Source of the DNA: Dromaius novaehollandiae
Taxonomy: Eukaryota > Chordata > Aves > Casuariiformes > Dromaiidae
Direction: 5' to 3'
Length of the DNA stretch: 64,000 nucleotides
Assembly (NCBI RefSeq): GCF_036370855.1
Contig: NC_088099.1
Location: 89,839,820 to 89,903,819, forward strand
How positions within the stretch are numbered: position 1 is the first letter of the stretch; each line of letters opens with the position of its first letter. Shown here piece after piece: positions 21,806-37,630 of this stretch. The notes under the pieces were generated by a model. It ran no database searches. It saw only the letters and a list, made by a program, of their open reading frames with translations, and was not told the DNA's origin. Made by a program: the position numbers and the translations under genes.

Positions 21806-24800
21806 ATTGTTCTTAAACTTCATTACAAAACTAGCGGCATGATTTTGATAAGTTTCTTGCTTATGTTAACTCTATTTCCTGAATATTTATTTTTGTTTGC
21901 TGGAATAGGTGTCTGAAACACATTAAACTGAAATATTTCACCAAATCCAGATATGGGTAACCAAGGTATTTGCTAAGTCAGCTGAAGTAAAAGAAGGAGA
22001 AAGGATTAATGCAGAACAGAGATCAGTGGCAAAAACTCAGTGTTAGAAGACCAGCATAACTTTTTCTCTGCTCCATCTTTTTAGCTGCAAACACAGTATC
22101 TCCCTCTTTTTTTAAGCCAAATTCCAGACTGTCTTACTTAGAGAAGAGGCACAAGTTAGTGCCTTTTCTTGACAAGCACGAGCGATACAGTACCAGCTGG
22201 GATTCTTTCAAAGAGATGAAATCTCTCTTTACTTGGGTACTTAGGGAATTCATTATCAACTTCATGCCTTGCCTCTAATGACAGACTTCCTTCAGGGAAG
22301 GGAATCTTCAGTATGTTGTTTAAAGTATGGTAAGTCCCTCAGAGACTACTTCTACATAGGTGCTATATACTCTGAAACACTAATTAAACTATCATCTTAT
22401 TGCTTTCTGTTGCTATACTGTACTGACTCTACCAGAGATGGCTCTTGTTTTCAAGTTAATAATTCAGTCACTATCGTTTTAGGCATAACACTGGTTGTAG
22501 TGTCTTAACTATTATCATCATTACTTGTTTTACAAGAATACCTAGAAGCTCCCGGATCACTTTTTTTAGTATTTTATCAAAACACAACAAATAATGATCT
22601 TTATCATGAACAATGCACATTGGAAGTATGGGATAAAAATCCAGCTTGTTATAACAAACAACAGACTGAACAGCAAATAAAAATAAGGTTGTTGTGATCA
22701 CTGCAATAGAGGCAGGCTCATTGCAGGAAATATTTTGAAAAGAAGAACAGAGCAACATATTATACATTTTGCTTGAATCACTACAGAAAGGTTTTCTTTA
22801 GTGTAAGCATCCTATAGACACTTAAGAAAATTGCTAAAAATATGACCTACAAAGGCCAAAAAAAAAAAAGCTGGTCCTCGAGGAATTCTGGAGTGAAGAT
22901 GGCAGCAAAACTAAATTCAGTGAAATAAATAGATGCTTACAGTTAGGCATGATAATCTCAAACTTCTGCACGTTGGTCCCAGTGTGGAATATACCGTGCT
23001 GGTGCCAAGCCTCTCTGAACAGCACACACCTTTCCTACGAGGCAGTAAATGTTTCTGGATGGGATCTGGAGGAGCCACTGTATTGAGCAAAGGGTCAGCC
23101 TGGAGCTGTCAGTAAGCAAATACCAAGCACAAGACCAAATCTAAAATCCTGCACTTGTGATCCCTCCTCCATATTCACAGGTATACGTAGGTATTAGTAT
23201 TTCTAATACGTAGGTATTTTCCTTCAAAGAACCAAGCAGAGGTCAAACATTTCTCTAGAAACCCATCCACTGGGTTACAGGAGCATAACAGGCAAAACAC
23301 TTATTGAGGAGGTAAGTGACCTGGGTATAACTGTTTTATTGGTCTGAAGGTAGTGCACATCCACATTTACTAATGAGATATTGCTCTAACTTCCAGGATA
23401 TAGCCCATACTGGGTGAAAGATCCCTCTATCTGTCTTGAAGGATCTGTGCCAACCTCCAGCATAAAAATTAAAAATGTATAGAGAAAGAGAAATGGAAGA
23501 TAAGAAAGAATCTGATTTTGCTACTGACTAATGAATTTCCTTCTCATTGAAATGAAGTCTCTGAGCATATCACCAGCCTTTAATCACCAGTCTTTTAAGC
23601 AAAGAGTGGATTGAGTCATTACCACAATTTTGGTGGCATAAAAAATACTGACCACAAAGGCATTCTGTGGCAGCCTGTCTCCTAAGCAAGTGCTGCAGGA
23701 CACCTTCCAGATGGGCGTACTAGGATAAATAAATGACACGTTACCATTAGGAGGAAGATGGTATTAAGCTACTTACCCTGGGACAGTACCAAGGATGAGC
23801 AGAGGTGCAACTCAAAGTGCTTGGGGAACTTGAAAGAAGAAAAGAAATCAGCAGGTTTTAGAGCATTGGCACCCTCAGGCTTGGACTTCAGCTGGCCAGA
23901 AGTTTTGAATTAACATTTCTCGGTGAACATTTTGGTACCCAAACACTAGTTAAGTCCCGCTTTGGGCATGTAGTCCTGCATTGAGGCAATCTTTTCTAGA
24001 GTACCTAGGAAGATCATGATATTATTTATTCTTAGCTTTCAGTCACTCAGCAGGTAAGTTTCACAGGTTGGTGCCTTGCCAAATTTGTCGTATGTTCCAA
24101 ATGATTCTTTTAGAGCTTATCAAATGAAAAGGCATATTATGCTCCTCTTCTGTAAAAAAGCCACTCATTTATTTTACAGTATGCATATTCCTTCAATTGG
24201 CTTATAAATGCTTTGTTTGAAGATGGCACTTCAGAATGCTTATGAGAGCTGCTTTCTTAAGTGTGGAAGAAAATGCTTCATTCCAAGAGTTTCTATAAAA
24301 AAGAAAATAGGCATCAATTTTTGTCTTCTCAGTATATTAAAATTATGCTGAGCAGCTAATGCCAGCTATTGCCACATACTTTGAGATAAATGCTCTGTTA
24401 TAGAGAAACGAACCTTAAATAAATTCTTCAAATCCAACTATTCTAGTAAGTGTTGGTCAAATTTATCCAACGATTATATCTATATAAAATGATTCAGATG
24501 AAACAAGCACCAAACCTTTCTTGACATAAGGATAACAAATTGACAGAATGGGAGTTAAACTGCTCTAAAAAAAGAACAGTTTAATTTGGAATTGAACTTA
24601 AGGAAATGTATATAAATCTTAACACTTTTATGTCTTTCAGCTTGTTACTCTTGTTTATCTTTTTCTTCTTTCATCTCTGTATTTGTATGGGTTGCATCAA
24701 CATAGACAGAATGAAGATACACACTAGGACAGAAAAAAAAACAGATTACAAGTATGTGAAGGTCAAGCATCAGATGCCAAATCAAGTCCTGTTTCTTTAT

Positions 24801-27800
24801 TAGATTAAAATTATAATAGAAAACAGTTTATTTCAAACAGCCTGTTAAATTTTAGTGTGCAAATCAGACTTTATGTGATTCAGACTGAAAATTTGATGTA
24901 GAATTCCTTCAATATCTTGGCAGATGGGTGGTCAGTGCAACAATGACACCCAGTGAGACTTCAATGATCAGGTCTGGCTGGACATCTTACTCCTAAAAGA
25001 CATATCAAAAGACCTTACAAATGATGATAGGAAGGATTACACATATACATATAAATATATATATAGGGATTGGCAAAATAAAAGCATGGTCAAAATTCAG
25101 GAAAAAAAAAGAAAGAAGTGAGGATCAGGTGCACAGACATCTATTGCAACAGTTCAAGCTACATGCTGTTAAAGGACTAGAACCACAGAGACTCAGTGTG
25201 TCTGCACTACAGGAGCTGGTGACTGCTTTCTGGCCACCAGTTAAGCTTCAGAGCGTATCCTGCCTCCATCAGCCCAGATTTGTTGCAGCATCTGCGTCTT
25301 TTTACTCCCTTTGTTCCATTCTTGCCCTGCCCACTCTCCGCTCCTATGCTCAGAACCATGGAAGTCTCAAAAATTGTTAAAAATAGCTCACAAAGAGATA
25401 CAAATATGAATTAGAGGTTAAATAGTTGCTCACCATTAGCTATTAGCTTGGAAGAAAAATTACAAATGCAAAGGGCATCCATACGAAAAGGTTTCAGAAT
25501 CAATAAACCTGTCCATTTAATGAAACCTATTCTCTTCCTTTCTGAATTGCCATTTTAGAAGAAGAACAAGAGCATTAGAGTCATTATCAAAAATGATGTG
25601 GTAGCCTTAGTCTAAACTGTGGGAAGTAATCTGTAGACTAGTGTCTTTTTGGCTAAAAACATTCCTTTACTTCAAGGCGCTTGTCTTGCAGATAGAGGGC
25701 TGCACGATCAACAGGAACCCCTTTTACAGTCCCTTCAACTCTGTACACCATCTAGTGCGGTGCTAAGAATTAATTATGTCTATACAAAGAATTATCCTTT
25801 TTATTGCAACACTAAAATCATAAGTAACAACAACCTTTAACCAGATGTTTTCACAAAAATGAATGACTATTTACTATATCTTTATAAATAATGAAGACCA
25901 AATTACTTACTATGATGAATGCTGATAAATACCCTCTAATATGCAAAAACTTTACCCACCATTTACATTTTAATGAGATTTGAAATGTTAATGAATGGAG
26001 TCTACTAATTACCTTGGTGAGCATCTGAAATAAAAGTGAACTTTGTTAGATGAATTAATATTAGTTCCTCATTACGGTGTTCTGATAGCTGAAAATAATG
26101 CTTTAGCTAATATGCTGAAAATAAATAAGTATTTGAATTTTTTTTTACAGCTTGACAAATATTTTTAATGATAAACAATGAGCTGATCAGTAATATGGAT
26201 GATGTTTCCAAGTGTTCCACACACAACCTCAATAACAAGATTCCTAACTCACATCATTTTGGTATAAAAAAGATTTTTTTAAGAAAAAAATTATATTTAT
26301 CTGCTTCCCATTTGAATACTGGGCAAATAGGCACTGACAGAAATCAGGCTCAGTCTGAGCTCTATTATTTTTAATACTTGGATCCACAAATTTTTCCAAT
26401 AATACATTTAATGCAAAAATAAAAGTCACTAAAGATAAATATGACCCTAATTATCTTTCTGTGACAGATTTATGCTATCCAGCAAGGAAATTAATGCCAA
26501 CATGGTTAGCTGTTTTCCTAAGTATAAACTCAGTGAAAAGTGCACTTTCTGCAGCGTACTAGGCTTACGATTCCCACCGCTCAGCTCAGTGAGGAGTATT
26601 AAGTGGGTTGTATTCCAGACAACAAATTCAGTCCATCCATCCCAGCCCATGAAAAGCAAATGAAAGAGGAGACAATCATTTGCTGATCTCATTTTGCATC
26701 ATAACAGCTCATTGCCGTGCTGACTTGGAAAAGAAAACTGAAAAAAAGCATTTTCGATTGATTCCCCTCTTACTCTTTCCCAAGGATAAACATTTTTTAA
26801 ATAAACAATAGCATTTCCCTGCTGGAAAAGTGTGTTTTATAAACAACAGCAACAACAACACCACAAATAGTTTTGATGTTGAAAAACTCATTGATGGAAA
26901 ATTTCAAAAAGAGGAAGGGTTATAATTTCCAAGACTGCACACAGTATTGTGTGAAATTGTAGAGGACAGATGCCACAGACCTCACTTGCTCACCTCTCAG
27001 TAAGGACCTGGTAAAAACTGCACAGATTCTAGGAGAACTATTTCCTAAAGAAATTTTAAAGCATGAAGGTCACATTATGAATACATAAAAATGCTAATTC
27101 ATATATATATTCAGGAAAGAATACATGCAATTTACTGTAACGCCAAGGATAAAATTTATATACACTGCTTTAACCATTTTTCTTGGCATAAAAATACATT
27201 TATAGCCAAGCTGTTTAAAATATAATCTGTCCTCCCTACTCCCCTAAATGAATAAATAAATGACACATTCAGCCTTATGTTGTAACACCAGTTGGTTGCA
27301 GCATCCTGAATATGTACTTACCATAACTTCTCACTTAACAAGGCTGCTGATCCTGAAAATACACAAGCATATATAGCTCCAAGGAACATATCGACAGGTA
27401 TATTTGTCATGTTCAGACTCTGATCTACAGAAGCAATTCCAGTGGGTTAGCAAGGCTTAACATGCTCCGCAGCACTCAATCCCCGCGGCAGTTAACAAAT
27501 ACTTCCTTCTGAAACAGTTGTATTGAAAGGTCAAAGTATATCTTTTTTGCTTGTTACGTTAACTTCATAACTTAGTGGGCTGCCAGGTACAGAAGCAAGG
27601 AATATATATCATTATATCTGTCTTTTGCACTTCAAGTCGACTAGACAGCTATGTATAAACGTACATGACCTGTAAATGGTTTGATTATCATACCTCCGGA
27701 GCCATATGGGGCACCTTGAATTTTTCCCACTATACTCCCAAAACAGACACATAAATCACAAATCTGACTTCTAAAGGTGTTTTTTTCTAGTTCAGTTTAG

Positions 27801-29600
27801 AAAATTTATCATTCTAAGTAAGTCTCTGTTTAAATTTGACAAGATAGCACTGAAATCCTAGCCACAATGTCAGAGGGTGCCCATAGGGAGCCTCTGCACC
27901 ATGGGAAGGAACCTGAAGGGCACTTCATTTCTTTTTAATCTCCCTGTAATTTCCTCTGTTTCCACTCTGTGACTGAAAGAGATTGTTGCCAAAATGCCAC
28001 TTCTGCTTTCCACATCCAGAGAGCTGAAACTGCTGTAGACTGGCAGGCATGTATACTGAAAGGCCCATCTACACTCAGGAGAATTGAAAATTTTCGACCA
28101 GTTGCTCATGAAAGTCGAAGCTCTTAACATCCTGAGGTTAGCAGGGAGTTGTGGCACTGAAAAAGCAAGCATGGTTATGTGGCGTTATCAGGATTAATTC
28201 TCTTGACTAATGTTTATGTGAGACTCCTTGGAATATCAAGGAATCAAAAAGACGCTAATGCTAATTAACCTGTGTTATTACAAAAGCTGCTGGGCCATGG
28301 AGAAAATTATTTTTACAGATGATAGCAGCCTGAGAAACATGCCTTCCTATTCCCGCAACAAAACAAAAAAAAGCAAAAATTCCATGAGGAACATATGCCA
28401 AAAAGACCTAGGGACATTTAAATGAAGCCAAACATAGATTAAGTCACCTCTTCTCTTAATCTGGGCAAAAAAATGTCATGAAAGATGTCAATAAATGGAG
28501 ATGCAACAATCACGACAATACTGAGCAGACTAAATGAAGAATTTTAATGTTTAACAGTAGTAATCTCTCATGTTATTATATTTGGTGAAGATGCTTAGCT
28601 TTCTTGCTTGACTTTTTAGAAAAATTAACGAGTTGCTATTGATATGCAAAGGTGTGCATAACACCTAATATTCTAACTAGGGATTTTCACCTTCTTTTTG
28701 TCTAGTCTCTGAAAAGTAGAAAAGGCTTGGAGAACAGTAAAAATTACCTACAAGTTGCAGAATCAGTCTTGAAAGATCCCTGCGCTTAGCAGTCCTGTTT
28801 TGCTACAAATGCAAGTGCCTAACAGATGGCATTAGAGGCAGCGAGGCACTGGCCTCCCAGTGTGACAGTGCTTCAGCTTTTGAAAAATGCATCCAATCAG
28901 CGGAAAGGGACTAGAAAGTAGCAGTCTTCAACTCATACTGTTGCTCCTACAGTAATATATACCACTTTCTGCATGACCAGAATAGGAAAGACTCCCTTTC
29001 CTCTGCCGCTCTGCAGTTATCAGTACAGGCAGCATTCCTGCTCTTTTCCCCTCTAGCTGCCCAGCTTTCCACCTTTCCGCAGACTGATGAAAAACTCAAA
29101 TGAAGTGAGAAAATCAACAGCAGGAAAAGCACGGTTAGGATATACATTGATCTTCCAAATTCTTCCCAGTCTCTGCAATAACGTTAGCCTCCGAATAGAA
29201 TGAAAAAGTCCTCGACAGAACTTCACTATTTTGCTTTTCTTTCCTCGCTTGCTTGCTGCTTGCTTCCTTCCTTCTGAACAGCCAAGAAAGCAGCAGCGAG
29301 ACATGCTTTTCCCCAACCAAGAGACAAGGCAGGCCTTGTCACAGACTTTTCCGGCTTTACCCAGGCTGCCAGAGGAAGACTGATCTTATCAATATTTTCT
29401 CCCATCCAAATTGTCAGGCACTTAGACACGGCAACTCAAGTCTAGCAATTTAGGGCATGCTCCTCTGCATAGTACCAGATGCGACTGTTGCCTGAAAGCT
29501 TTGTACATTTGCAAGAATCCATTGTTCCTTTCTCCTCTCAGGGACTATTGTGTCACCTCACCACATGATATTAAAACCTACAGACAGCTGGTGAGCTCTC
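21806..29600. other. AT-rich unique non-coding DNA
   Basis: No gene was recognised. A 12-bp direct repeat (TACGTAGGTATT at 23184-23195 and 23207-23218) brackets a small imperfect palindrome. Short AT microsatellite-like patches lie near 25050 and 27100, and an AAC-rich patch near 26840. Small open frames overlap on both strands at 28950-29450 without any domain signature. Confidence 0.55.
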
Positions 29601-32600
29601 CATTCCTCTTTTATTTATATTGACTCAGTTAAGCAATGAATACATCACCTCACTAATACCTTACTAGAGTTAGAAAGCAAGGTGTTGCCTACAAACTTGT
29701 TTATGTGATCGATACTTATCTGAGTAGTGATCTCTCTTCAGGTATAACTGATTTCAAAAGAGACCAAGATAAAGACAGTTTAAAGCAGTAGAGAGAGAAA
29801 ATAAAACAAAAGTGAGATGTACCATTTTTGCTAAGGATCAACAATACTTTTGAAGCCTACAAATTAATGTAGTATGTCTAAAGCCATCCTTTGTATCCTA
29901 TGCGTGATAAATAATCAGTCAAATCCTAAGAAAGCTCTGAAAAGATATTCAAATTATGATCTTCTGTGTCCTTTCAAATAAGATGTTTTGCTTTAGACCT
30001 ATCCTACAGATTTCACTGCATGTTCAATAATTTATAGTATTCTGCTCCAGAATGGCCCTTGAAACATGTAGACACTATTTTATATTTGCAGAAAAGCTAA
30101 CAGTAAGTGCTTTCAGGTTTGGTTGCCAATTCACCATTCGTGTTTACAGAACTCACTCAGACTTTGATTCATAGGACATCTTCCATGCCTTCCACTTTTA
30201 CTAAAGCAAAAGAAGAGTAGAAGCAGAGGACAACATGTTGAGATTTACTGTGTTTACAGGAAACATTTTTTTTCCCACTGATTTGCAGTGACTGATGTCA
30301 GTGGGAGTGTAATTCCATTCCCAGTATTTATGTGGTTAGCATAGAAGCCTCTCTGTCAAACATACTTTACTGAAGTGAGTAGAAAGATTGAGAGAGACAA
30401 TAAATTCTGCCTTGATCACTTTGGTTTCTTTTGGGCTGTTTTCAAACCTGAAGCAGTTATTTACTTCTAGTAAGAACTGTTACTTCAGGAACTGCAAAAT
30501 CTGATTTTTGTTGTGTGTATGCTCTCTCTTTGTATATAACTGCTTCTTCTTGTAATTCCTAATAATAGTTAGCAATTCTTAAAGACAAAGAAGGCATATG
30601 CATGTGTGTATCTATGTGTGCGCAAGCATACACAGACTCCTGACTCTGAGAGTGTAGTGTTTGCAGAGCAACACTAATTGTTTTCATTTATGTCACACTT
30701 CTCATCTTTTCATCATCTATGGTTGCTTGTCAGACCAACCCAAGAAATACTCCTTTTACATGTACAAGTCATTCCACTGAACACAATGGGATTTGGTTTG
30801 GTAGCAAGTACTGGTCTAATTAGGAGTCCATATTTATATGGTTAATTTTGCTTAAGTTGATGGGCAATTTTAAAAGTGGGATGTGAATTACTAAGGCTAT
30901 GACTGAGGTGTGCTGTTCAAAGCTATGAGATTCTGGGTCCTATGGTTTCTAGCTACTGGAAGAAGATAAAATCTGTACATTTAGAGAGTTCAGAATTAGA
31001 TTTTAATATAAATATACAAAACACAGAGAATTTCAAGTATAGCAAAGAAGTCTTCCATGTAAATGAGGAACCAGTAGGCAGCACTACAGAATACATAGCA
31101 AATCCTAAATGATCTCTTGCTGTGTCCTACAAAGGGCTTCTGTCCTCTGTTCTGCTATTGATACTGGCTTCCAATACAGAAATACTGACTTTTTTCATTC
31201 TTTGCTGTCCCTAACCCAAAGTAGTAAGTTGCTCCAGGTAGGGCAGTGAATGTCTTAATATTTCATGTCACAGTGCAAGCCTAAATAATCATTTGTGAAA
31301 ACCAGAAGATTTTCAGGGTCCCTTTGAGAACTTTAGGACTCACACAGCCTAAGAAACTAGCAGAAGCAGTGGCAAAGGTAAGGGTTAATTCTTGTGATAA
31401 ATATGGTAAATTTACCAGTGTTTCATCTGGAACTGTGATTTCACATGTATCTAAAATTTGATCAATGAAAATTCCCTACAAAGAAAAATTGTATCTCAGA
31501 GAAACTTCTGCACACAAGATTTTCCAGCACTCTACTTTCAAGCAGAGGTATGAAATTACTAACAGTAGTCAGTTAGTAGGAATTTTTCCTATTCACCCGC
31601 TCTTACTGCTCCTCAAATGACTTGAGGATGCCAGCTGTCAGCCAGCCAGTATTCTGGATACTGAAATATATCACAATGCAGTATTTCGTTTATTAGACTT
31701 TTGAATTCTACTTTAGACACTCCAATTAATTACTGGAATTGTTTGTGTCTAGCTGTTGGCTATGTAATCTGGATACTTCAATAGTGTCTGTGGTGCTTTG
31801 TCTAGATGCAGTAGATGATTAATCAGTTTGGTCATTTTGCTTCTGTGCTGTATGAGGGCCTATCTTAGCTGTTCGTATGATCTCACATAGATTATCATTC
31901 TTTTAGAATTTGACTGAAGTCTAAAACTTCAGATTTGTTGCAAAGCAATGTCATTTTTACTTAGAATATATATTTTTTAAAAAGAACACTATTTTACATT
32001 CTCTTAAAATACCCTTCCTTTCCACAGCATATTTTCTATAACATATTTCAAAGTGCAGCCTTACTCAAATATAGCAATATGGAACTATTATGAGAATAAA
32101 TTAAAAAAAAAGAAACACATTTTGTTTGAACATTAAAGGTGGCCTATTTAAAGAAAAAATGCTTTAGACATCTTCCTCAACAACTGTCAAAAAGTTGGCA
32201 TTACAGTCAGTTTCTTATACTTGAAGAAACCAGCAATGTCATAGGGGAGAAATGCATTTCAAGCTGTTTCCTTTATAGGCTGTAACTTTTGAGATAATGA
32301 ACTCATTGCTAGTCACATGGTGGTCAGCTGGTGCTGTCAATAATGTGTTATAAAAAGGACTTTTAAAGTCTTTCAAATGTGTTTGATGTGTCCTGATGAA
32401 GCAGAAGGAAATCTCTGAATGTGAGATACCATCATGTGCCCACAGATCTTGCTCTCAGGGGAAGGTATACCTCACTCTGTCCTGACACTGTCTTGTGTCA
32501 TGATGAAGACATGCTCAGTACAGGACTCAGCATTGCCTCCTGTCTCTTCTGCCATGGCACTAGAAATGGCTATGTTGCAGGGACACGGTTTAAAAAAAGA

Positions 32601-35600
32601 AGAGAGAAGAAAATTATGGCTCTAGATAAAAATTCAAGACAAAGTACAGACCTCAAAACTTTCTTCAGCATGTCAAGACAGTTCCTCTCCATTAATCGCA
32701 GAGGTCTGATCATTTTTGACATACACGCAGATGGCACGTGTGTGTTTCTGGCACAGTTAGAGATGGGATGCATTCAAGACTTGGTCCAGCTCGCCACACC
32801 AGCAGTATCTTTATTTTATAAGTAAGAATATAAGGATTTCCCTAGAACAGTCTCACTCTACAATTCCAACCTGCCCCATTATAAAAAATCATCCCACTGG
32901 TGTTGTCGAACCTGTAGGGAAAAATCTAGCTGAAATACCAGGGTGAAGCTGTTTGTGGGCAGCAGCCTGCAACCCTGCTTTTAGGTGCTTTTCCAGTTCA
33001 GACTTCCCAAAAGACAACACTGCAATCCCGCCCTGAAAACTCATTTGCCCCATCCTTCAAAACAAACTCATGCTCATTTCAACATGGACTTGAAGTCCAC
33101 AGAGAATTCAAAGCCAACAGAGTCTGCACAACACAGTCATGCCAGTGATAGGCATTTCAGTGCAGTCCTGGCCAACTTGGGAGCAATGTGCTCCCACACT
33201 TCACCCTGCTGCAGCCCAGGAGAGCTGGGAGCATGCAGCAACAGGCCGTAAATGCCACAAAACAGCGTGCTAAGAATTGTCTTCTGGCTAGGAACAAAGT
33301 GGCTCTCAAAGCCAGTAACTTCTAACTGTTCTAATATTTCAAACCTTATAGCTAGCTTCCAAGTGACAAGATGAGGAAGGAGCAGGAAAAAAGCAGTGGA
33401 ATTTTGTTGAGGAAACAAAGAAATTAATAGATCCGTTTTCCTTAACTGATTAACACTGTTGCATTCTGAACAGGAATGTTTGTATTAATACAATTTGCAC
33501 ATATTTGCACAATTTGCATATTTATTCACAGTTTCACAACTGATGACTGTTAAAGCTTTTCCATCATGTTTTTCAGTGGCTTTGAGAAACCAGAAGTTAA
33601 TGGGTTGTCATGTAAAGAGAATAATACCTTTTTATTAAAATGTCCTCAGAAAGTTGTCAGCTTATACTTTTTAATTTCAATTAATAGTTCCAAAAGTGCT
33701 GATGAAAAGCAGGCACACGCTTAGGATTGCTAACTGTGAAAGAAAAGTTATATATTTATTTTTTGTATTATGAAGAAGAGTTAGAATGCTTTTGAGATTA
33801 TTCTAACTTGTTTAATGAAACTTGTTTAAAGTACAATGAATGCTGTTTTAAATTATTGGATTTAAGAATAAGACATAAATGGTATTTGTTTAAAACCATT
33901 TATATAAGGTTGTTCAGCCTTAGAGAAAATACCATTTTAATTTTGAAGGTTTCATTTATAATCAACGTTAAGCAATATATTGAAAATGAATATTAAAGGA
34001 AAGCAAACAAACCTCCACATGCAATTTTGCTTTTCCTTTTTCATAAAGTACGCATTTTTTACTTTACTTAGAACTATGGAGTTCAAGAACATTAGAATTT
34101 GTTTATGCTTTTCACAATAGCCAGAGGAGATGCTTAATGATCCATTTTGCTGAATATCAGTAGTACTGCTAACGCACCAGCTATGATAATGTATATTCAG
34201 TTAAGTACTCCTGTCGTACATTTTATGGACCTTTGTGGATTTCTACTGTCAGTTTTACAACCAATTTCATTGTTCCGTGCTACTCTTTCTTATCATATTA
34301 TAAAATCATACCTATAAATGTGTGCAGGCAGAATTCATGGTTCTAGCTGAAATCAAATGATGTACAGACTTCTAGAATACAATATTGAATCGTAAATTAT
34401 AAACCTCAGAGCAGAAATGATGTACTTGGTTCCGCATAGGACTTCCCTTTAAAGAACGTCTTCCAGGACAACATCAATTGTTTCAAACAAAAGACTTCTA
34501 CTTCTCACATTGGGAGAGTATTATAATGTTTGGGATATTTTATGGTTACTTAATATCTAGCATAGATTTGATTTCATTTTGTAGGTCTTAGTTATAATCC
34601 AACTGATGCCAACTTAAGTAAGCTTATCTTTTCTCTGCTATGATGCAAATATGTAAATGCAGAAAAAAAGTTATGCCACTAAAAATAACTATATTTTCAC
34701 TTGTGTATCTGTATTTCAGAAAACCCCCACACATTAAAATTTCTTAGACAACCCATACTTTCAGAGAAAAAGTACAAATGTCAGCAGGACATAGAAATCA
34801 GAGATTTCTAAGATTCTAAGAGGAGCTTTTGGAAGTAGAACAATGAGATTATAAAGGATTTACATCTCAGGATTATTGGGGAAAAGGAAGCTCTGAGATT
34901 AACAATCTGATTCTAACAAGAAATTGTAGGTCTCATGTGAAAATAAAATGCATTACCTTGATTTTATACAAAGAAAAGGACCAAGTTTTGGCTATTTCAT
35001 TCTATTTGATAATTTTTCCTAATTAGGACAAAGTTTCAGGTTCCAATCCTGTTATTCGGGATGCAGCTTGCCAACCAACAAGGAACAAAAATGGGCAACA
35101 ATGGCACTAAGCAGAGTTTACAATCGTTTCCTTAAACCAAACAATGCAGTTTGTATTTTTACAAATAGTCATTCTGAAACTGAAGTAATTCACTTTCCTA
35201 ATTTATTTCTGCAATGAAGTTCTGAAACTGGAGAAATTCTGGATACTCAACACTATTTTTTGCACAAAATGTGCAGACAAAATCACCATTAGTGGACATT
35301 ACGTATCTCTTAAACACTGACAACTCAGGGACACCAAAACTGTGGTATTAAATTATTAAGAACCTTGATTTTTATTTCCTTTAAAGTGCATGAAATAGAA
35401 TAGAAAAATTATATCTATAGTGTTGTATAATGTTAAGAGATAGTCTCAGTCAAGTAGAAAGGTTGATACTTAAAACAAAATTCAAAACAAAATTCAGAAA
35501 TAATTCAAAAAAAAAGCCCAACTGTTTAATTTATAAGGTATATAATTGGGATATAATGCCCATTGGTAAAGATCAACCTGTAGTCAGAACTTCATATTAT

Positions 35601-37518
35601 TCTCTAGTTTTGAAAAAAAACACTTGAAAATAATCTCAACATTTAAAGTTTTTTCAGACCTTTACTGAAAGACCAATTCAACTGAACAACCAATATTTGT
35701 TTTTATAGAATCCCTGTAACTGTGAGTAACATTTAATAAGTTTGCATAACCAATATTTTTTTCTCTGAGTTGATTGACTTATAAAAGCCTTTCCCTGTAC
35801 AGAAAGGTCTGAAACATTAAGCTAAATCCCTGTGAAGGCAGGCACACAAATTAAAATATTTACCACTCAATAAATTCAATCATGCTGCTTTCTGTTTACA
35901 AATCAGATCACATGCTGTATGTAGCCTAAGTGGAATTGTCCTCCATTTTAAAATGTTTTTCAGAGATGCCAAATGAAAAATCTATTCTATGTCTCAGTCA
36001 ATATCAACAGTCCGGTAAAATTACACATTTTGTGTTTAAAAAATATGCTTTTTCAATTTTACTTTCCAATCATCTATCCCTAAATGATATTTTAAAGGTA
36101 TTAATTTATAGTTCTGTGAAACAAAAAGGTCTCATATTTTCTTTTGAACTTTAGAATTTAGCTCACTTAGCTCATATTGACTGTCAGCCTTTTAAATATT
36201 TAATTATTATCACTTCATGAGGTGGGTTTTTTTCAGCTTTCATGACTCTGAAATGATTTCTTTCTACCTACTGTGGTTGTCATGAAAGAGACAGTATGTT
36301 CCAGAGATATTTTTTAAGCAGCATAAATCCTTTCAAGCTCTTAGGTCACCGTTGCTAGGTTTTGAATGTTTTACATTGGCAGAAATATCAACTGATTTCT
36401 CTTCAATGCCAGCAGATTGATGCAGAAGCCTGAAAACCTGGTTTGGGGACCCAGGCATGGCCGGGGGAGTTCTCATGTCCCTTGACACTGTAGAGTCCCC
36501 TCTGCCATATCTGGGTAACTTTAAATGCTGAAGCTTTGAGGAGATAGTTTGAACGTGAAAAGGGAATTGTAAAGCTGTCCAAAGCATACCTCTTCCAGAG
36601 CCTGTTATCTAAGTGCATTAGTATTTCCAAGCATTTCTGCTAGATTTGGGCAAGGGTTTTTTGTTGTCTTTTTTTTTTTAATTAAATAGTTTTTAATACC
36701 TGAAAACTGAAGCACTTTGTAAGAACATATGCATCTCTTCAGTGGAATTTTTGTTTAGAAAGGTGTCTCTGAGCCATAATAAAATTTCAGGACAAAATCA
36801 GAGCAGCAAACCCTGCAAAAACTGATAGCAGAGCAATTATCCGTGGTATAAGTGATTCAAATTCATTGAAAGGTAAAATCTTGAAACTGTGTCATCCACA
36901 CCCCTGATTAGCTGTAAAAAAGCAAGTCTTTTAGGAGTCTTACTCTGAAATACAGTATTCTCCAGACAGTTTTGATGCAGACTCCTTGCTTTTAGACAAG
37001 TAACAGTTTGAATGAGTCAGGCACCCATCCTTTTCTATCCTAACAAGTTCTTTCCCCCAGTATTTCTTACTGTAACTCTTTAATATCAATGACATTATAG
37101 CTATAAACTTGCTGTCAGACTCCTCATTAATGACCAAATTATAACACTATATGTTAGCTTATAAAATCAGTTTGTTTATAAGACTTATTTTAATTACAAA
37201 AATGATCTTTGCAGTTAGACAAAAGAGGCTTTTGTGTCCTGAGAGTCATGCTGTGAACACAGGCCTTGTGTCCCAGAGGAGCTTGCCAGCTCTGCCTAAT
37301 GCACGGTTTCTTTCAGGAAAAGAGGTAACAGAAAAGCAGAAAAGAAGAGAAACCAGTGCTATTGGAAAACCTTCTGTGAGATTACATTCTGAAGTGGAAG
37401 TGTTCATAAAATTGATATTTAACCTCTAGAGGAGAGCTCAAGAAATACATAAACACAACTGTCTGTCCTAGCTACCCACACAGTTCCCCTCACTGTGTTA
37501 TCTCGCACAGTTTGTTTT
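29601..37518. other. AT-rich unique non-coding DNA
   Basis: No gene was recognised. The 134-codon frame at 32421-32825 opens with GTG rather than ATG and shows no domain. A mildly GC-richer patch lies at 32930-33260. The TG-rich text near 30600-30640 is a short degenerate microsatellite. Nothing else here is explained. Confidence 0.55.
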
Positions 37519-37570
37519 TAATTCCCATTTTATAGATGAGGTAGAGAGACATCAAAACAATCCAAGGTTT
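37519..37570 (-). repeat. MIR-like SINE fragment
   Basis: AATTCCCATTTTATAGATGAGG followed by GAGAGA resembles the complement of the MIR 3' core (cccattttacagatgaggaaactgaggcacagag). It is short and diverged, and was identified by eye. Confidence 0.35.
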
Positions 37571-37630
37571 AGATGGAGAAAAAAACTAATGAATCTCAAT
37601 AGTTAGGGCTGCGGATCCTATCTTATGTGC

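Noticed and set aside
32421..32825. 134-codon plus-strand frame
   Set aside because: It opens with GTG, which is not a normal start in an animal gene. It has no domain or splice context.
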